Assembly (NCBI GenBank): GCA_019638385.1
Contig: JAHBTW010000003.1
Span: 62,001 to 126,000, forward strand
DNA: 64,000 nucleotides
Direction of reading: 5' to 3'
Source of the DNA: Saprospiraceae bacterium
Lineage (GTDB): Bacteria > Bacteroidota > Bacteroidia > Chitinophagales > Saprospiraceae
Numbering within the stretch: the first letter of the stretch is position 1; each line of letters begins with the position of its first letter. Under the pieces are notes generated by a model. The model was given only the letters and a program-made list of their open reading frames with translations, did not search any database and had not been told where the DNA came from. The position numbers were made by a program, and so were the translations under genes. Of the stretch, positions 28,359-36,799 are shown piece by piece.

Positions 28359-29339
28359 ATGGAAGGCAACGATGGCGTTTGGCTCAACAAGTTTATCAGC
28401 GAAAGCGGTCTTTGCTCGCGCAGGGAGGCAGACAAATACATAGAGCAGGGAACGGTTTTTATCAACAACCGGAAAGCGCAGAAAGGCGACCAGGTGATGC
28501 CGGGCGATCGCGTGCGCGTGAACGGCCATGAGTTGGAGCCTCGCCAACAGGAGGACATCGTTTTTATTGCCCTCAACAAACCGCCGGGCATCGTCTCCAC
28601 TTCTGAAAGGGTACGCGACAACATCGTGCAGTACGTCAACCATACCGCCCGCATATTCCCCATCGGCCGCCTCGACAAAGATTCGCAAGGGCTTATCTTT
28701 TTGACCAACAACGGCGATATGGTCAACAAGATACTGAGGGCAGGCAACAACCATGAAAAGGAATATGTGGTAACCGTGGACAAGCCCCTGACGGAGGAGG
28801 CCCTCAAAGGCATGTCGAAAGGAGTGCCCATGCTGGGCGTGATTACCAAGAAGTGCAAAATAGTGCAGGAGGGGGTGAAAACTTTCCGAATCACGCTTGT
28901 ACAAGGGCTGAACAGGCAAATCCGCAGGATGTGCGAATTTTACGATTATGAAGTGACGAAGTTGGAGCGGGTGCGCATTATGAACATCAGTCTGAAAGGA
29001 TTGCCTTTGGGCGAATGGCGCGACCTCAGCGAAGAAGAAATGAACGAAATATACGAACTCACCAGGGATTCTTCTTCCGATCCTGTAGCACCTTCCAAGC
29101 CGAAACGCGCCGCTGCCGGTAAAAAGCCGTTTGGGCAAAAGACAGGAAGTACAGGGACGGCAGGCCGCAAAAAAACGGGTACGGGTTTAACAATGTTTGC
29201 GAAGCCCGGTAAACCGGCGTCGGGAAAGAGAATTGGAAAATCTAAACCTAAATCGAGCAAGGGGAGTGCTCCGGGTGCTCATTTCGGAAAAACCGGCCCC
29301 AACAGCCGGAGCACCAAACCCAAATCGCGCGGTCGGTAG
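28359..29339 (+). CDS. rluF: 23S rRNA pseudouridine synthase, RluF type
   Basis: About 326 aa. Residues 8-60 are an S4 RNA-binding domain ([20 protein letters not shown]). The catalytic domain of the RsuA/RluB/E/F group has [21 protein letters not shown] with the nucleophilic Asp, and [13 protein letters not shown] is characteristic of RluF, which modifies U2604 of 23S rRNA. After about residue 245 comes an 80-residue tail very rich in Lys, Gly, Pro and Ser, probably disordered and RNA-binding; E. coli RluF has a shorter basic tail. The start could be TTG at 28353 or ATG at 28359; I prefer ATG. It converges on the sigma factor gene 12 bases away. Confidence 0.92.
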   Translation: MEGNDGVWLNKFISESGLCSRREADKYIEQGTVFINNRKAQKGDQVMPGDRVRVNGHELEPRQQEDIVFIALNKPPGIVSTSERVRDNIVQYVNHTARIFPIGRLDKDSQGLIFLTNNGDMVNKILRAGNNHEKEYVVTVDKPLTEEALKGMSKGVPMLGVITKKCKIVQEGVKTFRITLVQGLNRQIRRMCEFYDYEVTKLERVRIMNISLKGLPLGEWRDLSEEEMNEIYELTRDSSSDPVAPSKPKRAAAGKKPFGQKTGSTGTAGRKKTGTGLTMFAKPGKPASGKRIGKSKPKSSKGSAPGAHFGKTGPNSRSTKPKSRGR

Positions 29340-29351
29340 AGTAGGAAAACA

Positions 29352-29885
29352 TTAGTCTATAGCCATCAGATCGGGCAGGCTGCTGTAGTTGACCCCGATC
29401 ATTTCCTTGAGTTCTTTGCGGGCAAAGAAGATGCGGCTCTTTACGGTGCCGAGCGGGAGCTTCAGTTCATCGGCAATTTCCTGGTATTTGAAGCCCTGAT
29501 AGTGCATCAGAAAAGGAATGCGAATGCTGTCGTCCAAGCGCTCAATCATGCCGGTGATTTCTTTCATCAGTATGTTCGCTTCGGCGCCGTTGGAGATGGT
29601 GGTACTCCCGGAATTGATGTAGTACATGTTGTCCGTAGAGTCCATGATAGTGTTGGCCTTCATCTTCTTCCGGTAGTTGTTGATGAAGATGTTCTTCATG
29701 ATCGTAAACGACCAGGCCTTGAAGTTGGTGCCTGGGCTGAACTTGTCGCGATTGGTCAGGGCGCGAAAAGCAGTCTCCTGAAAAAGATCTTTGGCGTCGT
29801 CCTGATTCTTCGTCAAATTGTATGCGAAGGCCTGAAGGAGCGCTGTAAGCTGGTCAAATCGGGAAAAAAATTCAACTTGGGACAT
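29352..29885 (-). CDS. ECF-type RNA polymerase sigma factor
   Basis: A 177-aa sigma-70 family factor of the ECF kind. Region 2 covers residues 10-85 (AYNLTKNQDDAKDLFQETAFRAL, then FKAWSFTIMKNIFINNYRKK), and region 4 covers 120-170 (FLMHYQGFKYQEIADELKLPLGTVKSRIF). No anti-sigma factor gene is adjacent: the neighbour on one side is rluF on the opposite strand and on the other a 410-base gap. It may belong to the group of Bacteroidota sigma factors controlled without a linked anti-sigma. Its own promoter looks like a normal housekeeping one. Confidence 0.93.
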   Translation of the reverse strand: MSQVEFFSRFDQLTALLQAFAYNLTKNQDDAKDLFQETAFRALTNRDKFSPGTNFKAWSFTIMKNIFINNYRKKMKANTIMDSTDNMYYINSGSTTISNGAEANILMKEITGMIERLDDSIRIPFLMHYQGFKYQEIADELKLPLGTVKSRIFFARKELKEMIGVNYSSLPDLMAID

Positions 29886-29938
29886 GGCCGTATTTTTTTT
29901 GTTTAACGTATTAAAATTGATAACCTCAGTTGTTGAAG

Positions 29939-29970
29939 CAAAGGTACTATATGGTTAAACAAAAACCAAA
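29939..29970 (-). promoter_or_regulatory. Promoter of the ECF sigma factor gene
   Basis: On the minus strand TTTG (29970-29967), a 20-base spacer and TACCTTTG (29946-29939) match the Bacteroidota vegetative promoter (TTG-N19/20-TAnnTTTG). The predicted leader is about 45 bases. Confidence 0.6.
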
Positions 29971-30295
29971 CGACTCGGAAGTGTTTTTTCATCAAAATCG
30001 ATGTGTTGACATCAATTTATTTTTATTATATTGATTATCAATAATTTAAATCAAAAGTTAAAAAAATTTTAAAATATTTTTCTTTCAGTATATTTTGAAA
30101 GTTGTAAAAACGAATAACTCAAGTCAACGGCGCAAAAGGCAGAGATGGGTGCTGTAGTTCACATTCGATTGGCATTTCAGTCGGCCTTTTTCGGACAAGA
30201 AATAAAACCCCGCTCAACCAATCAATGGTTCTTTGCGTTGCAGTTGCTCCATTTTGGAGAGGAATCAACCTGCCTTACTTAGGACCAAACTGTTT
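29971..30295. other. AT-rich intergenic region upstream of bshC
   Basis: About 325 bases without a gene between the sigma factor promoter and bshC, markedly more AT-rich than the surroundings from 30000 to 30110. It holds the palindrome TATTGATTATCAATA (30029-30043) and, 14 bases before it, TTGACATCAA (30006-30015), so the TTGA...TCAA pair occurs twice. This could be an operator. I see no convincing TAnnTTTG promoter for bshC. Confidence 0.5.
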
Positions 30296-31894
30296 ATGAA
30301 AATTACCCGCCTTCCCTTTTCCCAGGTTCCGCAATTGTCGAAAATAGATGTTGCTTATACTGTGGGAGATGCCGCCTTGCGGCCGTTTTACAACTATGAC
30401 ACTTCCATCGAGGCATTTCGCCGGGTGATGGAAGATAAAAAAAAGGATGCAAGCAACCGCGAAGTTTTGTGCGACGCCTTGCGCCTGCAATACAACGGAT
30501 TGGACGTACATCCGCGGGTAGCAGTCCAGATGGAGCGTCTGGCAAGCCCCGATACCTTCACCGTGGCTACGGCGCATCAGCCGGCTCTTTTCACCGGGCC
30601 ATTGTACTACGTCTATAAGATTTTTTCAACGATTCACCTGGCAGAGCAACTCAATCGCGCCTACCCCGATTGTCACTTCGTGCCGGTCTTCGTCAGCGGC
30701 GCTGAAGACCACGACTTTGAAGAGATCAACACCATACACCTATATAATAAGAGCATCACCTGGCACAATGAGGCGCAGGGCGCCGTGGGCGCTATGTCTG
30801 CCGCAACGCTGGCGCCTGTATTGGAAGAACTCGGAAACGTACTCGGCGATTCGGATGCAGCGAAAGCAGTATTTGAGCGCATTCACCGCGCCTATACCTC
30901 GCACGACACTTACGGGCGTGCCACGCTTGATCTGCTCAATGCCCTTTTCGGGGAATACGGACTCGTGGTGGTGGACATGAACACACCGCTGCTAAAAAAG
31001 CTGTTTGTGCCGCAAATGGAAAAAGAACTGCTCGAACAGCCCTCTCAGGCATGGGTGGAAAAGGCTCAGCGCGAGTTGGAGCAGGTGGGTTTCGGCGCGC
31101 AGGCGCATGCGCGGGAGATCAATTTGTTCTATCTGCGGAATCAATTGCGCGAACGCATCGTACAGGAAGATGACCGGTACAGGGTTTGGAATACAGATCT
31201 CGTTTTCAGTCGGGAGGAAATCCTCCACGAACTGCATGAACACCCCGAACGCTTCAGCCCCAACGTCATCCTGCGGCCTTTGTATCAGGAAATTGTTTTA
31301 CCCAATTTAGCCTACATCGGTGGGGGAGGGGAGATCGCTTATTGGCTGGAGCGCAAGGAGCAGTTCCGGCATTTCGGCGTGAACTTCCCCATGCTGGTGC
31401 GTCGCAATTCCGTGTGGTGGATAGACGAGGCCGGCGCAAAGCGAATGCAAAAACTCGGTTTGCCGCCGGAGGCCCTGTTTGAGGAAACGGAGTCGCTTAT
31501 AAAGCGGTATGTGGCTGATAACACAGAAAAAGAGATCAGTCTCGAAGAGGAAAAAAATCGCATTGAGGAGATATTTGAAAAAGTACTGCACAAAGCCGTT
31601 GACATAGACGCGACCCTGGAAAAGGCCGTGCTGGCTGAAAAAACCAAACAACTCAATGCTTTGGAGAACTTAGAGGCCAAACTGATGCGCGCCGAAAAAC
31701 AGCGTCAGGATACGTCCGTACAGCAAATCAGGTCCCTGCGCGAAAAGTACTTCCCCGGCAACGGCCTGCAAGAGCGCAAAGACAACTTCCTGCCGCTTTA
31801 TATCAAACACGGTAAAAATCTGTTTGATGTATTGCTAAAAGAATTGGATCCGCTCCAGCCCGGATTCATCCTTGTTTCGGAGCAGGAGGATTAG
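30296..31894 (+). CDS. bshC: Bacillithiol biosynthesis cysteine-adding enzyme BshC
   Basis: A 532-aa enzyme that adds cysteine to GlcN-malate in the last step of bacillithiol synthesis. I start at MKITRLPFSQVPQLSKID; the open frame extends 21 codons further but is not family-like. Family landmarks: TVATAHQPALFTGPLYYVYKI (nucleotide-binding-like N-terminal core), FVPVFVSGAEDHDFEEI, and RPLYQEIVLPNLAYIGGGGEIAYWLE. The C-terminal third is a coiled coil (about 400-480) and ends YIKHGKNLFDVLL. bshA and bshB are not in the window. The stop overlaps the convergent small-protein gene by 4 bases. Confidence 0.95.
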   Translation: MKITRLPFSQVPQLSKIDVAYTVGDAALRPFYNYDTSIEAFRRVMEDKKKDASNREVLCDALRLQYNGLDVHPRVAVQMERLASPDTFTVATAHQPALFTGPLYYVYKIFSTIHLAEQLNRAYPDCHFVPVFVSGAEDHDFEEINTIHLYNKSITWHNEAQGAVGAMSAATLAPVLEELGNVLGDSDAAKAVFERIHRAYTSHDTYGRATLDLLNALFGEYGLVVVDMNTPLLKKLFVPQMEKELLEQPSQAWVEKAQRELEQVGFGAQAHAREINLFYLRNQLRERIVQEDDRYRVWNTDLVFSREEILHELHEHPERFSPNVILRPLYQEIVLPNLAYIGGGGEIAYWLERKEQFRHFGVNFPMLVRRNSVWWIDEAGAKRMQKLGLPPEALFEETESLIKRYVADNTEKEISLEEEKNRIEEIFEKVLHKAVDIDATLEKAVLAEKTKQLNALENLEAKLMRAEKQRQDTSVQQIRSLREKYFPGNGLQERKDNFLPLYIKHGKNLFDVLLKELDPLQPGFILVSEQED

Positions 31895-32064
31895 TTTGTG
31901 CGGTCGGGGGCGTGCGGTTTTTGGATGATCTTGGTGTCATCTTTTTGGTACAACACTTTCATGCCCGATTTTTGCAGCCCGATGGACAGTACAATGATGA
32001 TGGCAATTGCTAACAGGATAATTTCCAAAGGGGTTATGGTGCGCTTCTTCTTTTCGGTGGCCAT
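31891..32064 (-). CDS. Small single-span membrane protein
   Basis: 57 aa from the ATG at 32064: a basic start MATEKKKRTITPLE, one membrane span (IILLAIAIIIVLSIGL) and a polar tail. Small proteins of this plan are common in Bacteroidota and I do not know a function. The open frame could start 20 codons earlier, but that extension is not hydrophobic and seems non-coding. Its stop overlaps the end of bshC on the other strand. Confidence 0.6.
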   Translation of the reverse strand: MATEKKKRTITPLEIILLAIAIIIVLSIGLQKSGMKVLYQKDDTKIIQKPHAPDRTN

Positions 32065-32154
32065 GGTATTTGTTTGAAAGGCAAAGATAAAAAGCTCTAC
32101 TCTTTTGTAGAGCGATAACCGCATCCAATGAAAGCTTCGGTTACGCGCAGGCCA

Positions 32155-32832
32155 TTACGCCGCCAAGCCTGACACCATCTGAATCAACACCTCGTTGAGC
32201 CGGTCTATGGCTAAGGGGATATTCCAATTGTCTTTATTGCGGGGTTCCACGTAGTTCGACACGGCGCGGATTTCCACAAACGGCGCATTGGCCGAAAGGC
32301 AGGCATAAAAGAACGCAGCGCCTTCCATAGATTCCACATCGGCCTGTGTGCGTTGGGCGGTTTCGGCAATGCTCGCCGCTGCGCCATGTACCTTGTTCAC
32401 GCTGATGCCCTTCGCTTTAGGCAAAAAATCGTACTCCGCTCCGACGGCATTGAGCAATAGCCTGCCGGCAAAAGGCGGTTGATTCGGCCCTGCCAGTCCC
32501 ATTTCAAACAGATCCGTAAATCGCCCGTCGGCTTCCTCTGCGCCCATGTCGGCAAATTGTTCCGACACCACCTGCACGACATCGCCGATGGCCAAATCCC
32601 GGTTGAATGCGCCGCAGATTCCGGCGTTTATAACCAAATCGAAACGATTGCCTGCAAAAATATGCCCCAGGCTGTAGGCCGTTGCGGTAAGCCCCACGCC
32701 GGTAATAGAAAGGGTGACGTTGAGACCCCCGCGCTGAAACTGCGCCTGCCCGTGCGGCACGAAGTTGGCTTTCATATATTGCTCCACGGGAAGCACCTCA
32801 TACGGGGTAGCCGCTACGATGAGTATCTTCAT
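32155..32832 (-). CDS. mqnB: Futalosine hydrolase
   Basis: A 225-aa nucleosidase of the MTA/SAH phosphorylase fold that splits futalosine into hypoxanthine and dehypoxanthine futalosine, part of the alternative menaquinone pathway. Seen: MKILIVAATPYEVLPVEQYM, LVINAGICGAFNRDLAIGDVV (substrate loop), and DVESMEGAAFFYACL with the catalytic Glu region, then RAVSNYVEPRNKDNW. Its ATG shares one base with the stop of the upstream barrel gene (TAATG), so it is translationally coupled. No other mqn gene is in the window. Confidence 0.94.
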   Translation of the reverse strand: MKILIVAATPYEVLPVEQYMKANFVPHGQAQFQRGGLNVTLSITGVGLTATAYSLGHIFAGNRFDLVINAGICGAFNRDLAIGDVVQVVSEQFADMGAEEADGRFTDLFEMGLAGPNQPPFAGRLLLNAVGAEYDFLPKAKGISVNKVHGAAASIAETAQRTQADVESMEGAAFFYACLSANAPFVEIRAVSNYVEPRNKDNWNIPLAIDRLNEVLIQMVSGLAA

Positions 32833-33665
32833 TATTTGCCCGGTTTGACGTAGGTAAAGCTGATGGAAGGGGTAATCCCCAATACCTGATGATAACCCGC
32901 CGCAAAATCGAACGACAGGCCGCCGGGCAGCACATAGCCGGCGCCCATCGTGACCGCTACGGGCTGCGTGGCCGCTCCGATGCGCAACTGCACTTGCTCG
33001 GCCGGCCGGTACTCTATGCCGGTTTTGGCGCGCAAGGGGAAGTCAATGTCTTTTTCCAATTCAAAGGCAACGAGCAGTTTGTCGGAAGTCTGATAGCCGA
33101 GGCCGGCGCGGAAGGAGGTGGGCATGCGGTCGCCCTCGCGGGTTTCGGTTTGCACCGGATTGGCTAAGTGTACGCCGAGGCGCAGTTTGGGCAGCAGCAG
33201 GGTTTGCAGGCCGATTTCCATATTGAAATTGAGCGTGTTGCCGTAGTCGGGTATGCGGGAAGTAAACATATTGATCTGCGCGCCGATGGAAGTGCCGGGA
33301 AACAGTTCCCGCCCATAGCCCAGCCCGATGCGCTGTTCGTTGTACTCCGGCATACCGAAATACCCTGCCGTGAGGGCGAGCGTACCCGAATTGGTGGGCA
33401 CGGCCAATGCGGCGCCGAGGCTGCGCAAATCGGCCAGCAAAAAGCGCTGTTCGCCGAAGACCGTGGCGGAGGTTTGTTCCAAAAACCCCAAGCCTGCCTG
33501 ATTGTACAGGGCGCTTTGTACATCGGTGAAGGCGACGCCCACATACCCCATGCCTGCTCCGCGAGCGCCGGCAATGGGCGTGATGCCGCCCTGCGCCATT
33601 AAAGTAAACCCGGAAACCGCCCAGAGTAACAGGCAAAGTGTTGCAGTTTTAAATTTCGATTGCAT
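32832..33665 (-). CDS. PorV/PorQ-like outer-membrane beta-barrel protein
   Basis: A 277-aa exported barrel. The signal peptide (residues 1-24, ending LMAQ) is followed by ITPIAGARGAGMGYVGVAFTDVQSALYNQAGLGF, which is the opening shared by PorV, PorQ and UPF0164 proteins; alternating hydrophobic strands run to the end (PSISFTYV). PorV shuttles T9SS cargo to the attachment complex and PorQ belongs to that complex; which role, if either, this paralog has is open. It overlaps the GH1 gene by 17 bases and mqnB by 1 base. Confidence 0.82.
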   Translation of the reverse strand: MQSKFKTATLCLLLWAVSGFTLMAQGGITPIAGARGAGMGYVGVAFTDVQSALYNQAGLGFLEQTSATVFGEQRFLLADLRSLGAALAVPTNSGTLALTAGYFGMPEYNEQRIGLGYGRELFPGTSIGAQINMFTSRIPDYGNTLNFNMEIGLQTLLLPKLRLGVHLANPVQTETREGDRMPTSFRAGLGYQTSDKLLVAFELEKDIDFPLRAKTGIEYRPAEQVQLRIGAATQPVAVTMGAGYVLPGGLSFDFAAGYHQVLGITPSISFTYVKPGK

Positions 33666-34827
33666 TGACTTTAGTTATGTTTTCATAAAAAAGCCCGGCG
33701 GGGGTCATTTGGCGTTCTTTGGTGAAGGTGTTTACCCGCACCAACCCGAACCGGTAGGTAGGGCCGAGGTCCCACTCGAAGTTGTCCCAGGTACTCCAAT
33801 GGATATAGCCCATCAAATTGACGCCTTCCTGAATGGCCTCGTGGCACACTTTGAGGTAGTCTTTTATGGCGGCAATGCGTCGGTCGGAGTCTTCGGTGCA
33901 AATGCCGTTTTCGGTGATGAAAATGGGTTTTTGATAGCGCTGATGAAACTCTTTTATTCTGATTTTCAGCCCTTCGGGGAAATAGCCCCACATGTTGTCG
34001 CGGGCAATGCCGAGTTGGTCCAATTTGCCGGGCTTGCTCAGTTCGTCAATGGGAAAGGGGTTGAAAGGAATATAGGCATAGTAGCTCAATCCCCAGAAAT
34101 CAACCTGCCGGAAAGGTTTTGCGGCATACCGGTGAAACCACCAATCGGTAAAGGCCGCAGGGATTTTTCCGACAAAGTTCAGCCCTTTGAAATAGCCGGT
34201 GTTGAACGAGATGCCGACGGGCGTGCCGGGAAAACGGATTTTGAGGTATTTGTAGGCCAGATCGTGCGCCATGCCCATGTAGCGAAGCACTTTTTCTGCT
34301 TTGGACCGACTGCGCTTATACGGCGGAAAAGTGCCCCGGAAGAAGCCGTTGAGGACATACACATTGGGTTCGTTGAAGGTATTCCAGAACGATACGAACT
34401 CGCCGAAGCGGTCGGCAGTTTGTTTTACAAAATCCATGAAGGCCGGGAGATTGTCTTCGTTGAGCCAGCCGCCGCCCTTTTCAAACCAATTCGGATGGGC
34501 AAAGTGGTGCAGCACCAGCATGATGCGCACGCGTTTTTGGCGCAGAATTTCAAAAAAATCGAGGTATTCGGCAACGGTTTCCTCGTCGAAGGGTGCGAAG
34601 GGCGCTCGTTGGAGCTTCGACCAATCCATGCTGCACCGATACACCGACCCCAGACGGGCAATGTACTCGGCATCCTCTTCCCGGCGGCGTTCATGGTCGG
34701 TGGTGCGGTCGAGTACGAAGCCGTCCTTTGCCTCCAGGCCCTTCCACTGATGGTCGAACGCGGTTTCCACCTGCGCTGCCGCCGTGGAGGTACCCCATAA
34801 AAAGTGTGGTGGAAATTCTAATTTCAT
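33649..34827 (-). CDS. Glycoside hydrolase family 1 (beta-glucosidase-like)
   Basis: A 392-aa (beta/alpha)8 enzyme of family GH1. FLWGTSTAAAQVE at the start is the family opening. The acid/base Glu is in SFWNTFNEPNVY and the nucleophile Glu in KPIFITENGIC; HWSTWDNFEWDLGPTYRFGLV is the conserved sugar-binding C-terminal part. I start at ATG 34827 (MKLEFPPHF), 10 codons inside the open frame. No signal peptide, so it should act in the cytoplasm on beta-glucosides or similar. The size is a little below the 440-470 aa usual for the family, mainly from short loops. Confidence 0.93.
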   Translation of the reverse strand: MKLEFPPHFLWGTSTAAAQVETAFDHQWKGLEAKDGFVLDRTTDHERRREEDAEYIARLGSVYRCSMDWSKLQRAPFAPFDEETVAEYLDFFEILRQKRVRIMLVLHHFAHPNWFEKGGGWLNEDNLPAFMDFVKQTADRFGEFVSFWNTFNEPNVYVLNGFFRGTFPPYKRSRSKAEKVLRYMGMAHDLAYKYLKIRFPGTPVGISFNTGYFKGLNFVGKIPAAFTDWWFHRYAAKPFRQVDFWGLSYYAYIPFNPFPIDELSKPGKLDQLGIARDNMWGYFPEGLKIRIKEFHQRYQKPIFITENGICTEDSDRRIAAIKDYLKVCHEAIQEGVNLMGYIHWSTWDNFEWDLGPTYRFGLVRVNTFTKERQMTPAGLFYENITKVNAIEI

Positions 34828-34878
34828 AAGGACCGGCTGAATGGTATGCCGGCACAAAGTAAGCGAAAATCCGAAGGT

Positions 34879-35922
34879 CTATATATAGTCCAAGCAAGAA
34901 TTGTACACGGGCTTGGTTCGCAACTCCTGTTCCACCGCAGCATCCACGTTTTGAAAAGAAGTGATGAAACGCGCCATCGTGTGGCGCAAAAAGCCGTTGA
35001 GCAGGCCCAGATTGTTATGTAGCGTTATGCGCTCGCCTAAAGGGTCGGTAGTAGTCATCCAAAACAGCGCGGAATGATACTGGAAATGGTGCAACACTGT
35101 TTCCATCAATTCCTGCAGGCGATGCTCACAACCGGGCGCGAAATAAATGCCTTCGAACGCTAAGAAATGGAAGGATTGGGGGTTGAAAATGATGCGAAGC
35201 GGCGTGAGCGGAATGACCCTCAGCAATATTTTACCCATGAGGCCGGGCAGCTTGCCGATTCGCCAAAAACCTTTGTACGCCTGCAAACCGGCGATGATGC
35301 GTCCGTTTTCGCGCAAAGCGAAATAGTGTCCGTCTTTGCCCACGTTGTCGGCGGTCCAGAAGCCGTGCCCGGCGTAAAACTGCTCCAACTGCGGCAGAAA
35401 TGCTGCAAACTCCGCATCGCTCAGCGGTGCTGCCTCCACTCTTTTTCGCGGGTGAAACCGACTGAAGGCCATGGTGCGATTGAGGGCCAACTCCTCAAAA
35501 CCGATGCGACCCGCCATGCGGTTTACGCCCGGATTGGTTCGATCGGTAGAAGCATAAAAAATGACGGGGTCTTTCTCTTCCGCCCGGAGAAAATCAAAAA
35601 GAAAGACGGCCAATTGGGTGGTAAGGCCCTGTCCCCGGATTTTGGGCGACACGGCGAAGAAGCGAATGTAATACGCCTTGACGCCCAGAATGTAGCGCCT
35701 GCCGAACACTACCGCACCAAGCAACTCATCAGTATCGGCATCGCGGGCCGTGAAATATACCGGGTCGGGAATATGGTGGAGACGATGCAAGGCGTAGAAG
35801 TGCTCGTATTGCGTATCGCCGACGCCCCAGGTCACGCTTTCTACAAAATGCACCAACTCCTCCTCCAGATGGTAGTGGCGGGAGATGATTTTGTTGTCGA
35901 GCCGTCCGATGGTTTCTGTCAT
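34879..35922 (-). CDS. GNAT family acetyltransferase with two-part layout
   Basis: A 347-aa protein with an N-terminal GNAT domain: YYIRFFAVSPKIRGQGLTTQL is the acetyl-CoA-binding motif (RGQGLT), and TNPGVNRMAGRIGFEEL the typical ending. The second half (residues 160-347) shares the mixed alpha/beta character and may be a degenerate second GNAT copy. Substrate unknown. It starts 3 bases after the dcd stop codon, so it is co-transcribed with dcd. Confidence 0.82.
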   Translation of the reverse strand: MTETIGRLDNKIISRHYHLEEELVHFVESVTWGVGDTQYEHFYALHRLHHIPDPVYFTARDADTDELLGAVVFGRRYILGVKAYYIRFFAVSPKIRGQGLTTQLAVFLFDFLRAEEKDPVIFYASTDRTNPGVNRMAGRIGFEELALNRTMAFSRFHPRKRVEAAPLSDAEFAAFLPQLEQFYAGHGFWTADNVGKDGHYFALRENGRIIAGLQAYKGFWRIGKLPGLMGKILLRVIPLTPLRIIFNPQSFHFLAFEGIYFAPGCEHRLQELMETVLHHFQYHSALFWMTTTDPLGERITLHNNLGLLNGFLRHTMARFITSFQNVDAAVEQELRTKPVYNSCLDYI

Positions 35923-35925
35923 ACC

Positions 35926-36462
35926 CTAAAACCGATTTTTCCACATCATGCTCTCCACCGGTTTATCGGAACGCTGGTTGTACTTGGCGTTTTGTTTGCG
36001 GTGGTAGTAGGTTTCTATGTCGCCTTCCACCATAAAGTAGATGAGCTGGCCCACGGGCATGCCGGCATAGATGCGCACGGGTTGGGTGCAGGAAATTTCG
36101 AGCGTCCAGTGATTGCAGAAGCCCACATCGCCTTTGCCGGCGGTGGCGTGTATGTCTATGCCGAGGCGGCCCACGCTCGATTTGCCTTCGAGAAACGGCA
36201 CCGAGTTGAAGGTCTCGGTATATTCTTCCGTGACGCCGAGGTAGAGCGTGCCCGGTTGTAAAATAAACCCCTCTTCCGGGATTTCAAAATACTCAATCTC
36301 ATTGTGGAGGCGGGCGTCGAGCACCTTGTTTTTATAGCAGGCCAGCCACTTGCCGAGGTGTACGTCATAAGAGTTGGTGCCGAGGCAGGCCGGGCGAAAC
36401 GGTTCAATCACAATTTGACTCGCGGCAATGCCTTCCAATATTTTCTTATCGCTCAGGATCAT
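35926..36462 (-). CDS. dcd: dCTP deaminase
   Basis: A 178-aa trimeric dUTPase-fold enzyme that turns dCTP into dUTP on the way to dTTP. MILSDKKILEGIAASQIVIEPF is the usual start; LGTNSYDVHLG, FLEGKSSVGRLGIDIHATAG (substrate loop with SSxxRLG) and HWTLEISCTQPVRIYAGMPVGQL with the catalytic Glu are all present. It is the first gene of a leftward operon and has a well-matched promoter just upstream. Confidence 0.95.
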   Translation of the reverse strand: MILSDKKILEGIAASQIVIEPFRPACLGTNSYDVHLGKWLACYKNKVLDARLHNEIEYFEIPEEGFILQPGTLYLGVTEEYTETFNSVPFLEGKSSVGRLGIDIHATAGKGDVGFCNHWTLEISCTQPVRIYAGMPVGQLIYFMVEGDIETYYHRKQNAKYNQRSDKPVESMMWKNRF

Positions 36463-36481
36463 GTGGTGCAGAATTGAGGGG

Positions 36482-36511
36482 CAAAAGTAGTTTTTTTCGC
36501 GTACCGATCAA
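36482..36511 (-). promoter_or_regulatory. Promoter of the dcd operon
   Basis: On the minus strand TTG (36511-36509), a 19-base spacer and TACTTTTG (36489-36482) form a full Bacteroidota vegetative promoter, about 20 bases before the dcd start codon. Confidence 0.65.
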
Positions 36512-36713
36512 TGTTGTCAATAAACGGTAGTGATAATAGAGCGCAGGCGGCTGCGGTCGTGGAGGCAGGGCAGCGGGTACTTGCGCCCGTGCGCCGAAGC
36601 CGCTATCATCAGGCAGGCAGGGCCGTATTACGCCCCGTTTTGATACCACCTACGCTCATAGCGCCTTGCCGATTAATAAAGAAACCCGCTTCTTTTTTTT
36701 CGACTATAATGCC

Positions 36714-36721
36714 TACTTTTG
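36714..36721 (+). promoter_or_regulatory. -7 promoter box (TACTTTTG) for mdh
   Basis: TACTTTTG matches TAnnTTTG, 78 bases before the mdh ATG. No TTG at the usual distance upstream, so this is a partial match. Confidence 0.4.
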
Positions 36722-36799
36722 CCGCGTTTTTCGGAGGCAGGCTTCCCGGAGACGAATGGATGTCGCGCCGAGTTTGTAAATCCAAAATAAAATCAAAAT

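Larger units (their letters stand above)
36463..36799. other. Intergenic region between divergent dcd and mdh
   Basis: 337 bases with no gene I can support. It holds divergent promoter elements for dcd (36482-36511) and mdh (36714-36721). The middle (36540-36620) is GC-rich with several short inverted repeats (for example GCGGCT against AGCCGC) but shows no tRNA or known ncRNA pattern. Confidence 0.6.

Noticed and set aside
36540..36660. GC-rich structured part of the dcd-mdh gap considered as a tRNA or ncRNA
   Set aside because: No T-loop (GTTCRA) or anticodon arm pattern can be fitted, and no known riboswitch core is visible.
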